Assembly: GCF_021354595.1 (NCBI RefSeq)
Contig: NZ_JADWYJ010000002.1
Span: 1 to 64,000, forward strand
Reading direction: 5' to 3'
Source: Maribellus sp. CM-23
Lineage (GTDB): Bacteria > Bacteroidota > Bacteroidia > Bacteroidales > Prolixibacteraceae
DNA: 64,000 nucleotides
Part shown: piece by piece, positions 17,242 through 25,785 of the stretch
How the letters are laid out: the number at the start of each line of letters is the position of its first letter
Numbering within the stretch: position 1 is the first letter of the stretch
Notes under the pieces: generated by a model
Seen by the model: the letters and a program-made list of their open reading frames with translations, nothing else
The model's database searches: none
What the model was told of the DNA's origin: nothing
Position numbers and translations under genes: made by a program

Positions 17242-18330
17242 ATGAACGCTATACGTAAAACAATACTGAAAAGCAATCCACAGTTCGACTACGCTCACTG
17301 TGACCGTCAGCCTGAGCGGAGTCGAAGGCTGATTTCATGGGCGGGTTTGCTTGTTCTTTTACTTTTCTTTCTGGCAAATGGTCAGGTGAGTGCGCAGCGG
17401 ATAAAAGCCACTGCCAGCCTCGATTCAACCAATATCCTGCTGGGAGACCAGGTAAAACTATTCCTGCAGATCGATCATCCGAAAGATGTGGATGTTCAGT
17501 TTCCGCAGGTGCCGGATACCATTGCCGGGTTGATTGAAGTACTCGACCGTTCGGCCATCGACACTTTTGAAGCCGACAAAGAGGATTACATCAAACAGAT
17601 ACAGGCGTACACCATTACATGTTTCGACAGTGGAAGCTACCGCATTCCGCCCTACTGGTTTAAAATTGCCACCGAGGGCCTCAACGATTCGGTACCCAGC
17701 AACGGGGTTACGCTGAATGTGTTTACCATGGAGATCGACACCACCAAGGGGCCGACCGATATTAAAATGCCTTACGATGCTCCGCTGACGCTGAAAGAGG
17801 TAACGCCTTATATTCTGGGTGTCATCCTGATCGGTGCCATTATTTTCTTCCTGCTGTATTCGATCAAACGGAAGAAGAAAAACCAGCCGATTTTTGCCCG
17901 GCCGCAAAAGCCGAAGGAACCGCCGCATGTGGTAGCTCTTCGCGAGCTCGACCGCATCAAATCGGAAAAAGTATGGCAGCAGGGCAAAACCAAGCAGTAT
18001 TACAGCGAGCTGACCGATGCCCTCCGGATGTACATCGAGGATCGCTTTGAAATCCGCGCCATGGAACAGGTGACCGATGAAATTCTGGAAAGTTTCCGGC
18101 TGCAGAAAGGCTTGTTAAACGACAAATCGCTGGGTAACCTGGGGCAGATACTGCAACTGGCCGACCTCGTGAAATTTGCCAAGTACCAGCCGCTGCCTGA
18201 CGACGACAACATGGCACTGGTAAATGCCTACTTCTTTGTAAACGATACCAAGAAAGAAGTGGCCAAAAAGCCGGAGGAGAAAGCCAAAGGCGAAGAAGAT
18301 GATAACGTGGAAGAAGTTGAAATAAAATAG
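17242..18330 (+). CDS. Bat-operon membrane protein with repeat-derived N-terminus
   Basis: This 362-residue protein occupies the place between the DUF58 gene and batA found in Bacteroidota Bat loci. It has a signal-like hydrophobic segment (WAGLLVLLLFFLANGQVSAQ near residues 33-53), a periplasmic beta-sandwich resembling BatD repeats, one TM helix (YILGVILIGAIIFFLLYSI near 190-210), and a cytosolic helical domain ending in an acidic tail. Residues about 15-29 (FDYAHCDRQPERSRR) are encoded by a 43-bp palindromic repeat, see 17284-17326, and extend the stretch in front of the signal segment. There is no other in-frame ATG before the hydrophobic core. It probably helps assemble the VWA complex. 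Confidence 0.8.
   Translation: MNAIRKTILKSNPQFDYAHCDRQPERSRRLISWAGLLVLLLFFLANGQVSAQRIKATASLDSTNILLGDQVKLFLQIDHPKDVDVQFPQVPDTIAGLIEVLDRSAIDTFEADKEDYIKQIQAYTITCFDSGSYRIPPYWFKIATEGLNDSVPSNGVTLNVFTMEIDTTKGPTDIKMPYDAPLTLKEVTPYILGVILIGAIIFFLLYSIKRKKKNQPIFARPQKPKEPPHVVALRELDRIKSEKVWQQGKTKQYYSELTDALRMYIEDRFEIRAMEQVTDEILESFRLQKGLLNDKSLGNLGQILQLADLVKFAKYQPLPDDDNMALVNAYFFVNDTKKEVAKKPEEKAKGEEDDNVEEVEIK
17284..17326. repeat. 43-bp palindromic repeat inserted in a signal-peptide coding region
   Basis: Two 21-nt arms (17284-17304 and 17306-17326) match at 18 of 21 positions around a single central base. The outer parts TTCGACTACGCTCA and TGAGCGGAGTCGAA differ at one position. A palindrome of this shape is familiar to me as an intergenic repeat in many bacteria. 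Here it lies in frame between the start codon and the hydrophobic core of the signal peptide. Confidence 0.8.
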
Positions 18331-18336
18331 AGAAGG

Positions 18337-19344
18337 ATGTTGGAAGGATTGACATTTAAGAACCCGGAACTATTCCATATTTTATGGGTACTGATACCCA
18401 TGACGGCCTGGTATATTTTCCGGCAGAAAAAAAATACAGCAAGCATCCAGGTTTCAACTACAGCACCGGTGTTTAAGGCGCCGCTGACGATCCGTCATTA
18501 CCTGCGTCACCTGGTGTATGTTTGCTTTGTAATTGCACTGGCCTTTTTTGTGGTGGTACTGGCCCGCCCACAATCGTCGAAAAACTGGGAGACAAGTGAA
18601 ACAGAAGGAATCGACATTGTGGTGGCACTCGATATTTCGAGCAGTATGTTGGCGCAGGATTTTCAGCCCAACCGTTTGGAAGCAGCCAAAAATGTGGCCA
18701 TGGAATTTATTGCAGGCCGTGAATACGACCGCATGGGTCTGGTAGTTTTTGCCGGCGAGGCGTTTACGCAATGTCCGCTCACCACCGACCGTGCCGTGTT
18801 GCTGAACCTTTTTAAGGATATTCACAGCGACATGATCGAAGACGGTACGGCCATCGGAAACGGACTGGCCACCGCCGTAGCCCGTTTGAAAGACAGCGAA
18901 GCCGTGAGCCGCGTGGTGATCCTGCTGACCGACGGTGAAAACAACCGCGGAGAAGTAGCGCCGGTTACGGCTGCCGAAATTGCCAAAACCTTTGGGATAC
19001 GCGTTTATACCGTTGGTGTGGGATCGATCGGAACAGCGCCCTACCCTTTCCGGGTGCAAACACCCTTTGGCGAACAGGTGCAACTACGCGATATGGAAGT
19101 AAAAATCGACGAGGAAACCCTGCAAAAAATTTCGTCGCTGACTGATGGAAAGTATTTCAGGGCCACCGGCAACACCAAATTGGAAGAGATCTACAAGGAG
19201 ATCGATGCACTGGAAAAATCCAAGATCGAAGTACGCGAATTCAGCCGCAAATCGGAAGAATTCATGCCCTTCGCGCTGCTGGGAGCCTTGTTTTTGATCC
19301 TGAGTTTATTTTTAAGGATAACGATATTCAGAACCATCCCATAA
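18337..19344 (+). CDS. batA: BatA, VWA domain membrane protein
   Basis: This is a 335-residue inner-membrane protein. The N-terminus (LEGLTFKNPELFHILWVLIP) and a second helix near residue 60 anchor it, a VWA domain follows with the MIDAS motif DISSSM near residue 95 and LTDGENNRG near 198, and a last TM helix lies at the C-terminus. It belongs to the Bat complex that in Bacteroides supports oxidative-stress tolerance. It begins 6 bases after the upstream stop and is followed 13 bases later by batB. Confidence 0.92.
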   Translation: MLEGLTFKNPELFHILWVLIPMTAWYIFRQKKNTASIQVSTTAPVFKAPLTIRHYLRHLVYVCFVIALAFFVVVLARPQSSKNWETSETEGIDIVVALDISSSMLAQDFQPNRLEAAKNVAMEFIAGREYDRMGLVVFAGEAFTQCPLTTDRAVLLNLFKDIHSDMIEDGTAIGNGLATAVARLKDSEAVSRVVILLTDGENNRGEVAPVTAAEIAKTFGIRVYTVGVGSIGTAPYPFRVQTPFGEQVQLRDMEVKIDEETLQKISSLTDGKYFRATGNTKLEEIYKEIDALEKSKIEVREFSRKSEEFMPFALLGALFLILSLFLRITIFRTIP

Positions 19345-19357
19345 ATAATGTTTGAGT

Positions 19358-20392
19358 ATGGAAATGTTTAGATTTGGAAATAGCGAATATTTATGGGGGC
19401 TGTTACTCATTCCGTTACTGACCCTGTTTTTTGCATGGTCGCGTATTGCACGCCGCCGGGCATTGAAAAAGTTCGGAAGAAGGGAAATGCTCGAACAGCT
19501 GATGCCTTTCAGTTCGCGTACGCGCCCGGTAGTTAAGTTTATTGTGCTGATGCTGGCGCTGGCTTTTATCATTACCGGACTTGCCCGCCCGCAGTTTGGT
19601 TCGAAACTGAAAACCGTAAAGCGTGAAGGCGTGGAGCTGATCATCGCCCTCGATGTATCAAACAGCATGATGGCCGAGGACATTCAGCCCAACCGACTGG
19701 AACGGGCCAAGCGCGCCATCTCGCGCCTGATCGACCGTTTGGAAGACGATAAAATCGGGTTGATCGTGTTTGCCGGCGATGCTTATACCCAACTGCCGAT
19801 TACGGCGGATTACAATTCAGCCAAATTGTTTTTGAACTCGGTAAATACGCAGATCGTTCCGAAACAGGGAACCGCCATTGGCGCTGCCATCGACCTGGCA
19901 CACCGTTCGTTTACTCCGGGCGAAAAAGCCAACAAGGCGATCATCGTGATAACCGATGGCGAAAACCACGAAGACGACGCGATTGCTTCTGCCAAAGCAG
20001 CACTCGAAGACGGCATCATTGTCCACACCATCGGAATGGGGCTGCCATCTGGCTCTCCTATCCCGGTTTTGAGAAACGGACAAACCGACTACATGAAAGA
20101 CCGCGACGGAAATGTGGTGATCACCAAGTTGAACGAACAGATGCTGGAGCAGATATCGGCAGCCGGCAGTGGAATTTACATCCGCGCCAACAATGCCCAG
20201 GTAGGTTTGAATACGCTTTTTGACGAGATCAATAAAATGGAAAAACAGGAAATGGAATCGCGTACCTACTCGGAATACGACGACCAGTTCCAGTTCTTTT
20301 TTGCGATAGGACTTTTCCTCCTGTTACTCGAATTTGTTATTCTGGAAAGAAAAAACAAGTATCTGAAGAACATTCATTTGTTTAAGAGTTAG
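19358..20392 (+). CDS. batB: BatB, VWA domain membrane protein
   Basis: This 344-residue paralogue of BatA has two N-terminal TM helices, a VWA domain with MIDAS motif DVSNSM near residue 94 and VITDGENHEDD near 197, and a C-terminal TM helix. The ATG at 19358 (MEMFRFGNSEYLWG) is preferred over a TTG two codons earlier. BatA and BatB are expected to associate in the inner membrane, with the VWA domains in the periplasm or cytosol depending on topology, which sequence does not settle. Confidence 0.92.
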   Translation: MEMFRFGNSEYLWGLLLIPLLTLFFAWSRIARRRALKKFGRREMLEQLMPFSSRTRPVVKFIVLMLALAFIITGLARPQFGSKLKTVKREGVELIIALDVSNSMMAEDIQPNRLERAKRAISRLIDRLEDDKIGLIVFAGDAYTQLPITADYNSAKLFLNSVNTQIVPKQGTAIGAAIDLAHRSFTPGEKANKAIIVITDGENHEDDAIASAKAALEDGIIVHTIGMGLPSGSPIPVLRNGQTDYMKDRDGNVVITKLNEQMLEQISAAGSGIYIRANNAQVGLNTLFDEINKMEKQEMESRTYSEYDDQFQFFFAIGLFLLLLEFVILERKNKYLKNIHLFKS

Positions 20393-20428
20393 TTGGAAAA
20401 CTGAAGTTGAAAGTTAGAAGAGAAAAAG

Positions 20429-21229
20429 ATGAAGAGAATTTATTACATAGTTTTGCTTGTATTGATTGCCGGGAATGTTTTTGCGCAAAACGAACGCAAA
20501 TTTGTCCGCAACGGCAACAAGCTGTTTATGGAAGCTGTGCGGGATACCACCCAAATAGATTCGGTAAAATTCAGCAATGCAGAAACCGAATACCGCAAAG
20601 CACTGAACAAACGCCCCAACGACCTGAAGTGGAACTACAACCTGGCAGATGCCATGTACAAACAACAGCGTTTTGAGGATGCCGAAGGGAAATTCAGCGA
20701 ACTGGCCGAAAAAATGGAAGAGCCGGTGGAACGTGCTTTTGCCAACCACAACTTGGGAAATACCCAGCTGATGCAAAACAAACTGGACGAAAGCATTGAA
20801 TCGTACAAAAAAGCCCTGCGCGAAAATCCTTCTGACCTGGAAACAAAGTACAACCTGGCCTATGCACAAATGCTGAAAAAACAACAGGAGCAGCAGCAAC
20901 AACAAAATCAGCAAAACCAGGATCAGAATAAAGATCAAAACAAAGACCAGCAGGACCAGAACAAGGATCAGCAAAATAAAGATCAGAACAAGGACCAAAA
21001 CAAAGATCAGCAGGATCAGAATAAAAACCAGGATCAAAACAAGCAGAATCAGGATCAGCAAAACAAAGATCAGCAACAGCAGCAACAACCGCAGCAAAAC
21101 AAGATCTCGAAACAGGATGCTGAACAGCTGCTGCAGGCTTTGCAAAACGACGAACGTAAGATTCAGGACAAGGTAAAGAAAGAAAAGGCCGCCAAAGCCA
21201 AGCGGATGCAGACCGAGAAAGAGTGGTAG
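20429..21229 (+). CDS. batC: BatC, TPR protein with Gln/Asn/Lys/Asp repeat tail
   Basis: This 266-residue exported TPR protein has a signal peptide (MKRIYYIVLLVLIAGNVFAQ), then TPR units around residues 45-145 (AETEYRKALNKRPNDLKWNYNLADAMYKQ, ANHNLGNTQLMQNKLDESIESYKKAL). From about residue 152 to 225 the protein is almost only Gln, Asn, Lys and Asp in NKDQ-type repeats. It ends in a basic helix (KKEKAAKAKRMQTEKEW). TPRs in this locus are thought to scaffold BatA/BatB. The DNA of the tail is a polymorphic-looking short repeat and could vary in length between strains. Confidence 0.9.
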   Translation: MKRIYYIVLLVLIAGNVFAQNERKFVRNGNKLFMEAVRDTTQIDSVKFSNAETEYRKALNKRPNDLKWNYNLADAMYKQQRFEDAEGKFSELAEKMEEPVERAFANHNLGNTQLMQNKLDESIESYKKALRENPSDLETKYNLAYAQMLKKQQEQQQQQNQQNQDQNKDQNKDQQDQNKDQQNKDQNKDQNKDQQDQNKNQDQNKQNQDQQNKDQQQQQQPQQNKISKQDAEQLLQALQNDERKIQDKVKKEKAAKAKRMQTEKEW

Positions 21230-21297
21230 AAGAGAAAGGCGAAGGCTGAGGCTAAGTTAGGAACGTAATGAAAATTGCGGCTGTATTAAATAAAAAA

Positions 21298-21328
21298 GCT
21301 CGTAGCTCATAGCTTGAAGCTCGTAGCT
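21298..21328. repeat. 31-nt heptad array: five GCT separated by four tetramers
   Basis: It has the same construction as 9619-9649: GCT at 7-nt spacing, first and last tetramers identical (CGTA). It lies in the 132-base gap between batC and batD and is flanked by A-runs on both sides. The word AAGGCGAAGGCTGAGGCT at 21236-21253 in the same gap also occurs at 13259, upstream of repeat copy B. Confidence 0.8.
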
Positions 21329-21361
21329 AAAAAATAATAATTTTGTAGGCTTTACAAGACA

Positions 21362-23194
21362 ATGAGGACACTGATAACATACATTTTTCTGGTAAGCATA
21401 CTTGGAATTGCCCATGCGCAGGACACCCGATTTACGATGTCGGCTCCGAATGCCGTGGAAAACGGACAGCAATTCAGATTAAGTTTTACACTCAACGACC
21501 GGGGCAACAAACTCCAGCTTCCTCCGGGATTAAGCGACAACTTTCAGATTCTGATGGGACCCAGCACTGGCCAGTCGACCAGTATACAAAGCATTAACGG
21601 GCGCACCACCTCCGAAACCACTTATTCGTACACCTACATTTTGCGCTCTAAAAAGGAAGGTACTTTTGAAATAAGACCGGCCTCGATCGAAGTGGATGGC
21701 AAAGTAATTGAATCCAATTCACTAACGATCCAGGTGGTAAAATCGCAGTCGCAGCCTTCTCAGCAGCAGCAACAGCCAAGCGGAGGCGGACAGACACAAC
21801 AGGGTACCACAGAAACGCTGAACCTCAGCAAAGACAACCTTTTTGTTCGCGTTGATTTAAGCAAAAGAAACGTGTTCCGCGGAGAACAGATCATCTCCAC
21901 CGTAAAACTGTATGTGGATCCGAACATCCCGATCTACGGCTTTGACGAAGTAAACCTCCCTACTTATGAGGGATTCTACACCCAGGATATGGAGATTCCG
22001 CAGCAGATCAATTTCACCCGCGAAGTATACAACGACAAAATATACCAGGTCGGCATCCTAAAGAAAACGATCCTGTTCCCGCAGCAAAACGGGAGCATAC
22101 AAATAAAACCGTTTAGCTTGTCGCTGGTAGTCAGGCAACGCGTAAAGCCGCGTAGTTTCTTCGACGACTTTTTTGACAGCTACCGCAATGTGAAGGCGCA
22201 CGTTACCAGCGACCAGGTTTCGGTAAATGTAAAAGACCTGCCCGCTGCACCCAAGGATTTTATGGGCGGTGTGGGGAATTTCAGCGTCAGTTCACAAATC
22301 AGCAGCGAGAATGTAACCACCAACGATGCGGTAACGCTTACGTTAAAAATAAACGGCAACGGGAACATTCGCCTGGTGCGCACACCGGAACTTCAGTTGC
22401 CCAGTGATTTTGAAGTTTACGACCCGCGTGCTACCGACAACGTAAAAGCAAGCGATAACGGCGTTTCGGGTACCAAAACCATCGAGTACTTGTTCCAGCC
22501 GCGTTTCGAAGGTGATTATACCATTCCTTCGATCAAATTCTCGTGGTTCAACCCGGCGTCGGGAAGGTACGAATCGGCTGCCACGCCCGAGTACACCCTG
22601 CATGTAACAAAAGGAACCGAAGAGCAATCTGCCACCGTGGTGAGCTCGCTGAGAAAAGAAGACCTGCAGCTGATCGGAAAAGACATCCGTTACATTCAAC
22701 AGGGAAATCCATCGCTGCGTGCCAAGGGTGATACCTTCTACGGAAGTGTATTGTTTTACCTCTTGTATGCAGGAAGTGCTTTGCTGTTCGTGATCTTATA
22801 CATCGTTTACCGGAAGAAAGCACGCGAAAATGCCAACATTGCGCTGATGCGTAACAAAAAGGCCAACCGAGTTGCCACAAAACGTCTGAAAGCAGCTGCG
22901 GGCTTTATGAAGCAGAACAACAACGAAGCTTTCCACGATGCTATTCTGAAAGCTTTCTGGGGATACCTGAGCGATAAGCTGGGAATTCCGGTGGCCGATC
23001 TGAACCGGGAAAGTGCAGTGGCCGGACTGCACAGCAAAAATGTAGACCAGCAGGTGATCACCGACTTCGAAGATGTTATCGGTCAGTGTGAATTTGCCCG
23101 CTATGCGCCCGCCGGAGGCTCTGAAGCACGTCATGAGCTCTATAAAAAGGCTGAAGCAACCATGAGCCGGTTCGAGAAACAGATTAAGAAATAG
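21362..23194 (+). CDS. batD: BatD, oxygen-tolerance protein
   Basis: This 610-residue protein has a signal peptide (MRTLITYIFLVSILGIAHAQ), several periplasmic immunoglobulin-like domains of the PF13584 type (residues 25-440), a Gln/Ser/Gly-rich linker near 125-150, one TM helix near 460-480 (FYLLYAGSALLFVILYIVY) and a cytosolic helical domain. The length fits BatD. The TM plus cytosolic part can contact the MoxR/DUF58 proteins while the beta domains reach the periplasm. Confidence 0.92.
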   Translation: MRTLITYIFLVSILGIAHAQDTRFTMSAPNAVENGQQFRLSFTLNDRGNKLQLPPGLSDNFQILMGPSTGQSTSIQSINGRTTSETTYSYTYILRSKKEGTFEIRPASIEVDGKVIESNSLTIQVVKSQSQPSQQQQQPSGGGQTQQGTTETLNLSKDNLFVRVDLSKRNVFRGEQIISTVKLYVDPNIPIYGFDEVNLPTYEGFYTQDMEIPQQINFTREVYNDKIYQVGILKKTILFPQQNGSIQIKPFSLSLVVRQRVKPRSFFDDFFDSYRNVKAHVTSDQVSVNVKDLPAAPKDFMGGVGNFSVSSQISSENVTTNDAVTLTLKINGNGNIRLVRTPELQLPSDFEVYDPRATDNVKASDNGVSGTKTIEYLFQPRFEGDYTIPSIKFSWFNPASGRYESAATPEYTLHVTKGTEEQSATVVSSLRKEDLQLIGKDIRYIQQGNPSLRAKGDTFYGSVLFYLLYAGSALLFVILYIVYRKKARENANIALMRNKKANRVATKRLKAAAGFMKQNNNEAFHDAILKAFWGYLSDKLGIPVADLNRESAVAGLHSKNVDQQVITDFEDVIGQCEFARYAPAGGSEARHELYKKAEATMSRFEKQIKK

Positions 23195-23222
23195 TGTTCA
23201 TTCACCGTTTACAACAGAAGAA

Positions 23223-23978
23223 ATGAAGAAGTTATTTGCTATCATATTATTTGCCCTCCCCTTTTTCCTGAATGCCCAGGAAAACAATACCGCTTTGTGG
23301 GAGCAGGCCAACAACCACTATACGGCCGAAGAATACCAACAGGCCATTTCAGCTTACGAACAGATACTGACCAATGGGCAGGAATCGGCTAAACTGTATT
23401 TTAATTTGGGAAATGCGTATTACAAAGCCGGTGATGTTAACAATGCCATTCTGAATTACGAGCGGGCGCAAAAGCTGGCTCCGCAGGATGAAGACATCGC
23501 TTTTAACCTGCAAATTGCCAACCAGTTTGTGGTCACCAAAATCGAAGAATTGCCTAAGCCTTTCTTTCTGCGCTGGAAAACATCGGTTATCAATAAATAC
23601 CCAACCGATACCTGGGCAGCCATAAGTGTAGGCGCTTTTATTCTTTTCCTGCTGCTGCTGGGCTTGTTTTTATTTAGCAAGAGCTCAACAGCCAAACGTT
23701 TTGCATTCTGGTTTGGGATCCTGGCGGTTGTATTTTCAGGCTTCACGTTTTCGTGGGCAGCCCATCAGAAGGCGGTGATCAACAAACATGACCAGGCCAT
23801 TGTATTTTGCCCGAGGGTAACCGTGAAGAGTTCGCCCGCAGAAACGGGAACCGATTTATTTTTGATCTACGAAGGCGTAAAAGTGGATATAACCGACCGC
23901 CTCGACAGCTGGAGAGAAATCAGGCTGGCCGACGGAAACAAAGGCTGGTTACCCGATTCGTGCATTGTGACGATTTAG
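23223..23978 (+). CDS. batE: BatE, TPR and SH3-like domain protein
   Basis: This 251-residue protein has a signal peptide (MKKLFAIILFALPFFLNAQ), three TPR motifs (residues 25-105), two TM helices (about 135-158 and 163-180), and a C-terminal bacterial SH3-like domain (RVTVKSSPAETGTDLFLIYEGVKVDI...GWLPDSCIVTI). This is the family layout of BatE. It is the last gene of the Bat operon. No strong terminator was seen after it. Confidence 0.92.
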   Translation: MKKLFAIILFALPFFLNAQENNTALWEQANNHYTAEEYQQAISAYEQILTNGQESAKLYFNLGNAYYKAGDVNNAILNYERAQKLAPQDEDIAFNLQIANQFVVTKIEELPKPFFLRWKTSVINKYPTDTWAAISVGAFILFLLLLGLFLFSKSSTAKRFAFWFGILAVVFSGFTFSWAAHQKAVINKHDQAIVFCPRVTVKSSPAETGTDLFLIYEGVKVDITDRLDSWREIRLADGNKGWLPDSCIVTI

Positions 23979-24168
23979 TATTACCCAAAATACCTATAAA
24001 CCATTGTCACTGTAGTTTTGAGATGCTTGTTTCTATTAAACATATTCCAGATTTTTTAACGCGCGTTAACTTTGTTTTACACTTTTCAGCATAAAATGTA
24101 AATAAATTTGTACCACCTCAAAAAGTTAATTATTACGTTCAATCGTGGATTTAATAAAGAGATTTTGA

Positions 24169-24489
24169 ATGGAAAAACTGGTTTTAATATTTCTTGCTTT
24201 AGGCTTTCTGCTAAGGCCGGAGACAAACACCGGCACAATACTCAGGGATAACAGATCAGCAGTTTATGTAGGCATCTACACGGGCCATATTTTCTCCGAC
24301 AACATTGATACTCCTACTTTTCGAAGCGATGATTACGATCATCCGGATATCGCACTTACCGAAAGTCCGGTAAAAAGATACACCGAAACCACAAAAAATG
24401 AATTAAAAGATACTGGCCCTGTTGACAAAACAAGGACAATGTACCATCTGTATATTTACGATCTTCCGCCTCCAAACAGTCACTGTTAA
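24169..24489 (+). CDS. small exported protein of unknown function
   Basis: A 106-residue frame with a short hydrophobic N-terminus (MEKLVLIFLALGFLL) is followed by a polar region rich in Thr, Asp and Tyr (YTGHIFSDNIDTPTFRSDDYDHPD) and ends PPPNSHC. There is no recognised domain. A TAAATTTG box at 24103-24110 could be its -10-like promoter element, 58 bases upstream of the ATG. The gene stands alone in a 658-base stretch between batE and the NEW3 gene. Confidence 0.45.
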   Translation: MEKLVLIFLALGFLLRPETNTGTILRDNRSAVYVGIYTGHIFSDNIDTPTFRSDDYDHPDIALTESPVKRYTETTKNELKDTGPVDKTRTMYHLYIYDLPPPNSHC

Positions 24490-24636
24490 ACATTTTCGAT
24501 TACCTCCCTTCACCCAAAAATTCTAAAAACGAATTGCAATTTATTAACGCAGTAATACAGGTTGCTTGTAAGCAATTATCGGCCATCGGAAAACTATTAT
24601 TGAATCAATAAATATGTAAAACTAAAAATCAGTGAC

Positions 24637-25782
24637 ATGAACAAATTACTACTTATCAAATCTTTTATTGTTACCACATTTCTGGTGTTGTTTTCGTTTA
24701 ATCAAAGTAAGGCACAAACCGACAGTCTGGTTCTTTATACGCCTTACACAAAAGTTTCAGTCTCTCCGGGAAATTCGGTTAGCTACTCGATTGATGTGAT
24801 CAACAAGGGATCAAAGATCCGGAACGAAGACATCTCGGCGAGTAACATTCCCCGTTCCTGGGATCACAGCATCACCGCCGGAGGTTACAACATCGACAAA
24901 CTGGCTACTTTGCCGGGCGAAAAGAAAACACTCACGTTGAAAGTGGACGTTCCTTACCAGGTAAAGAAAGGCAATTACACTTTTTATGCGAAAGCAGGCA
25001 GTGTTTCTTTGCCCTTAACCATCAATGTTTCATCGGCGGGTTCGAGCGTAACAGAATTTACCTGCGACCAAAAAAACATGGAAGGAACTTCGAGCTCGTC
25101 CTTTACATTTAACACCACGCTCAAAAACAAAACCGCCACTAACCAGCAATATGCTTTAATGGCAGATGCACCGCGTGGCTGGAGTGTAGTTATAAAACCC
25201 AATTACAAGCAGGCAACCTCAACCGAGGTAGAAGCCAACGGGACCAAAAGTATCAGCTACGAAGTAAAACCGTCGCCCTCGGTAAAAGCCGGCACCTATA
25301 AAATTCCGGTAAAAGCGGTTTCGGGTTCCACCTCTGCCGACCTGGAATTTGAAGTCGTGATCACTGGTACCTACGAAATGAATCTGAGCACGCCATCGGG
25401 TCTGTTAAGTGCGCACATTACTGCAGGCTCGGAAAAGAAAATAGAACTGACGGTAAAAAACAGTGGCACAACTGATCTGGAAAATGTGGAATTGAAAGCA
25501 TCGAAACCCAAAGACTGGAGTGTTACTTTTGAGCCAGCCAAAATCAGCAAAATCGCCCCAGGACAAACCGAAACGGTTTATGCGACCATCACAGCTGCGA
25601 AAAAAGCCATTCCGGGCGATTATGTGGTTCAAATGGACGCCAAAACACCCGAAGTAAATTCATCCGCTTCATTCCGGCTTTCGGTCAGAACTCCCATAAC
25701 CGTAGGTTTGGTCGGAATTGTAATTGTGGTGCTGGTACTGCTGGGTATTGTTTTTCTGTTCAAAAAATACGGAAGGAGGTAA
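24637..25782 (+). CDS. NEW3 domain-containing membrane-anchored exported protein
   Basis: This 381-residue protein has a signal peptide (ends SKAQ near residue 27), three Ig-like beta-sandwich repeats of the NPCBM-associated NEW3 type (each with the pattern PRSWDHSI / PRGWSVVI / PKDWSVTF followed by LxPGxxKT/E), and a C-terminal TM helix (TVGLVGIVIVVLVLLGIVFLF) ending in basic residues. It stands in the periplasm anchored in the inner membrane. The ABC ATPase gene begins 3 bases after its stop and the permease overlaps that, so the three form one exporter-type operon. The substrate is unknown. Confidence 0.88.
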   Translation: MNKLLLIKSFIVTTFLVLFSFNQSKAQTDSLVLYTPYTKVSVSPGNSVSYSIDVINKGSKIRNEDISASNIPRSWDHSITAGGYNIDKLATLPGEKKTLTLKVDVPYQVKKGNYTFYAKAGSVSLPLTINVSSAGSSVTEFTCDQKNMEGTSSSSFTFNTTLKNKTATNQQYALMADAPRGWSVVIKPNYKQATSTEVEANGTKSISYEVKPSPSVKAGTYKIPVKAVSGSTSADLEFEVVITGTYEMNLSTPSGLLSAHITAGSEKKIELTVKNSGTTDLENVELKASKPKDWSVTFEPAKISKIAPGQTETVYATITAAKKAIPGDYVVQMDAKTPEVNSSASFRLSVRTPITVGLVGIVIVVLVLLGIVFLFKKYGRR

Positions 25783-25785
25783 GCC

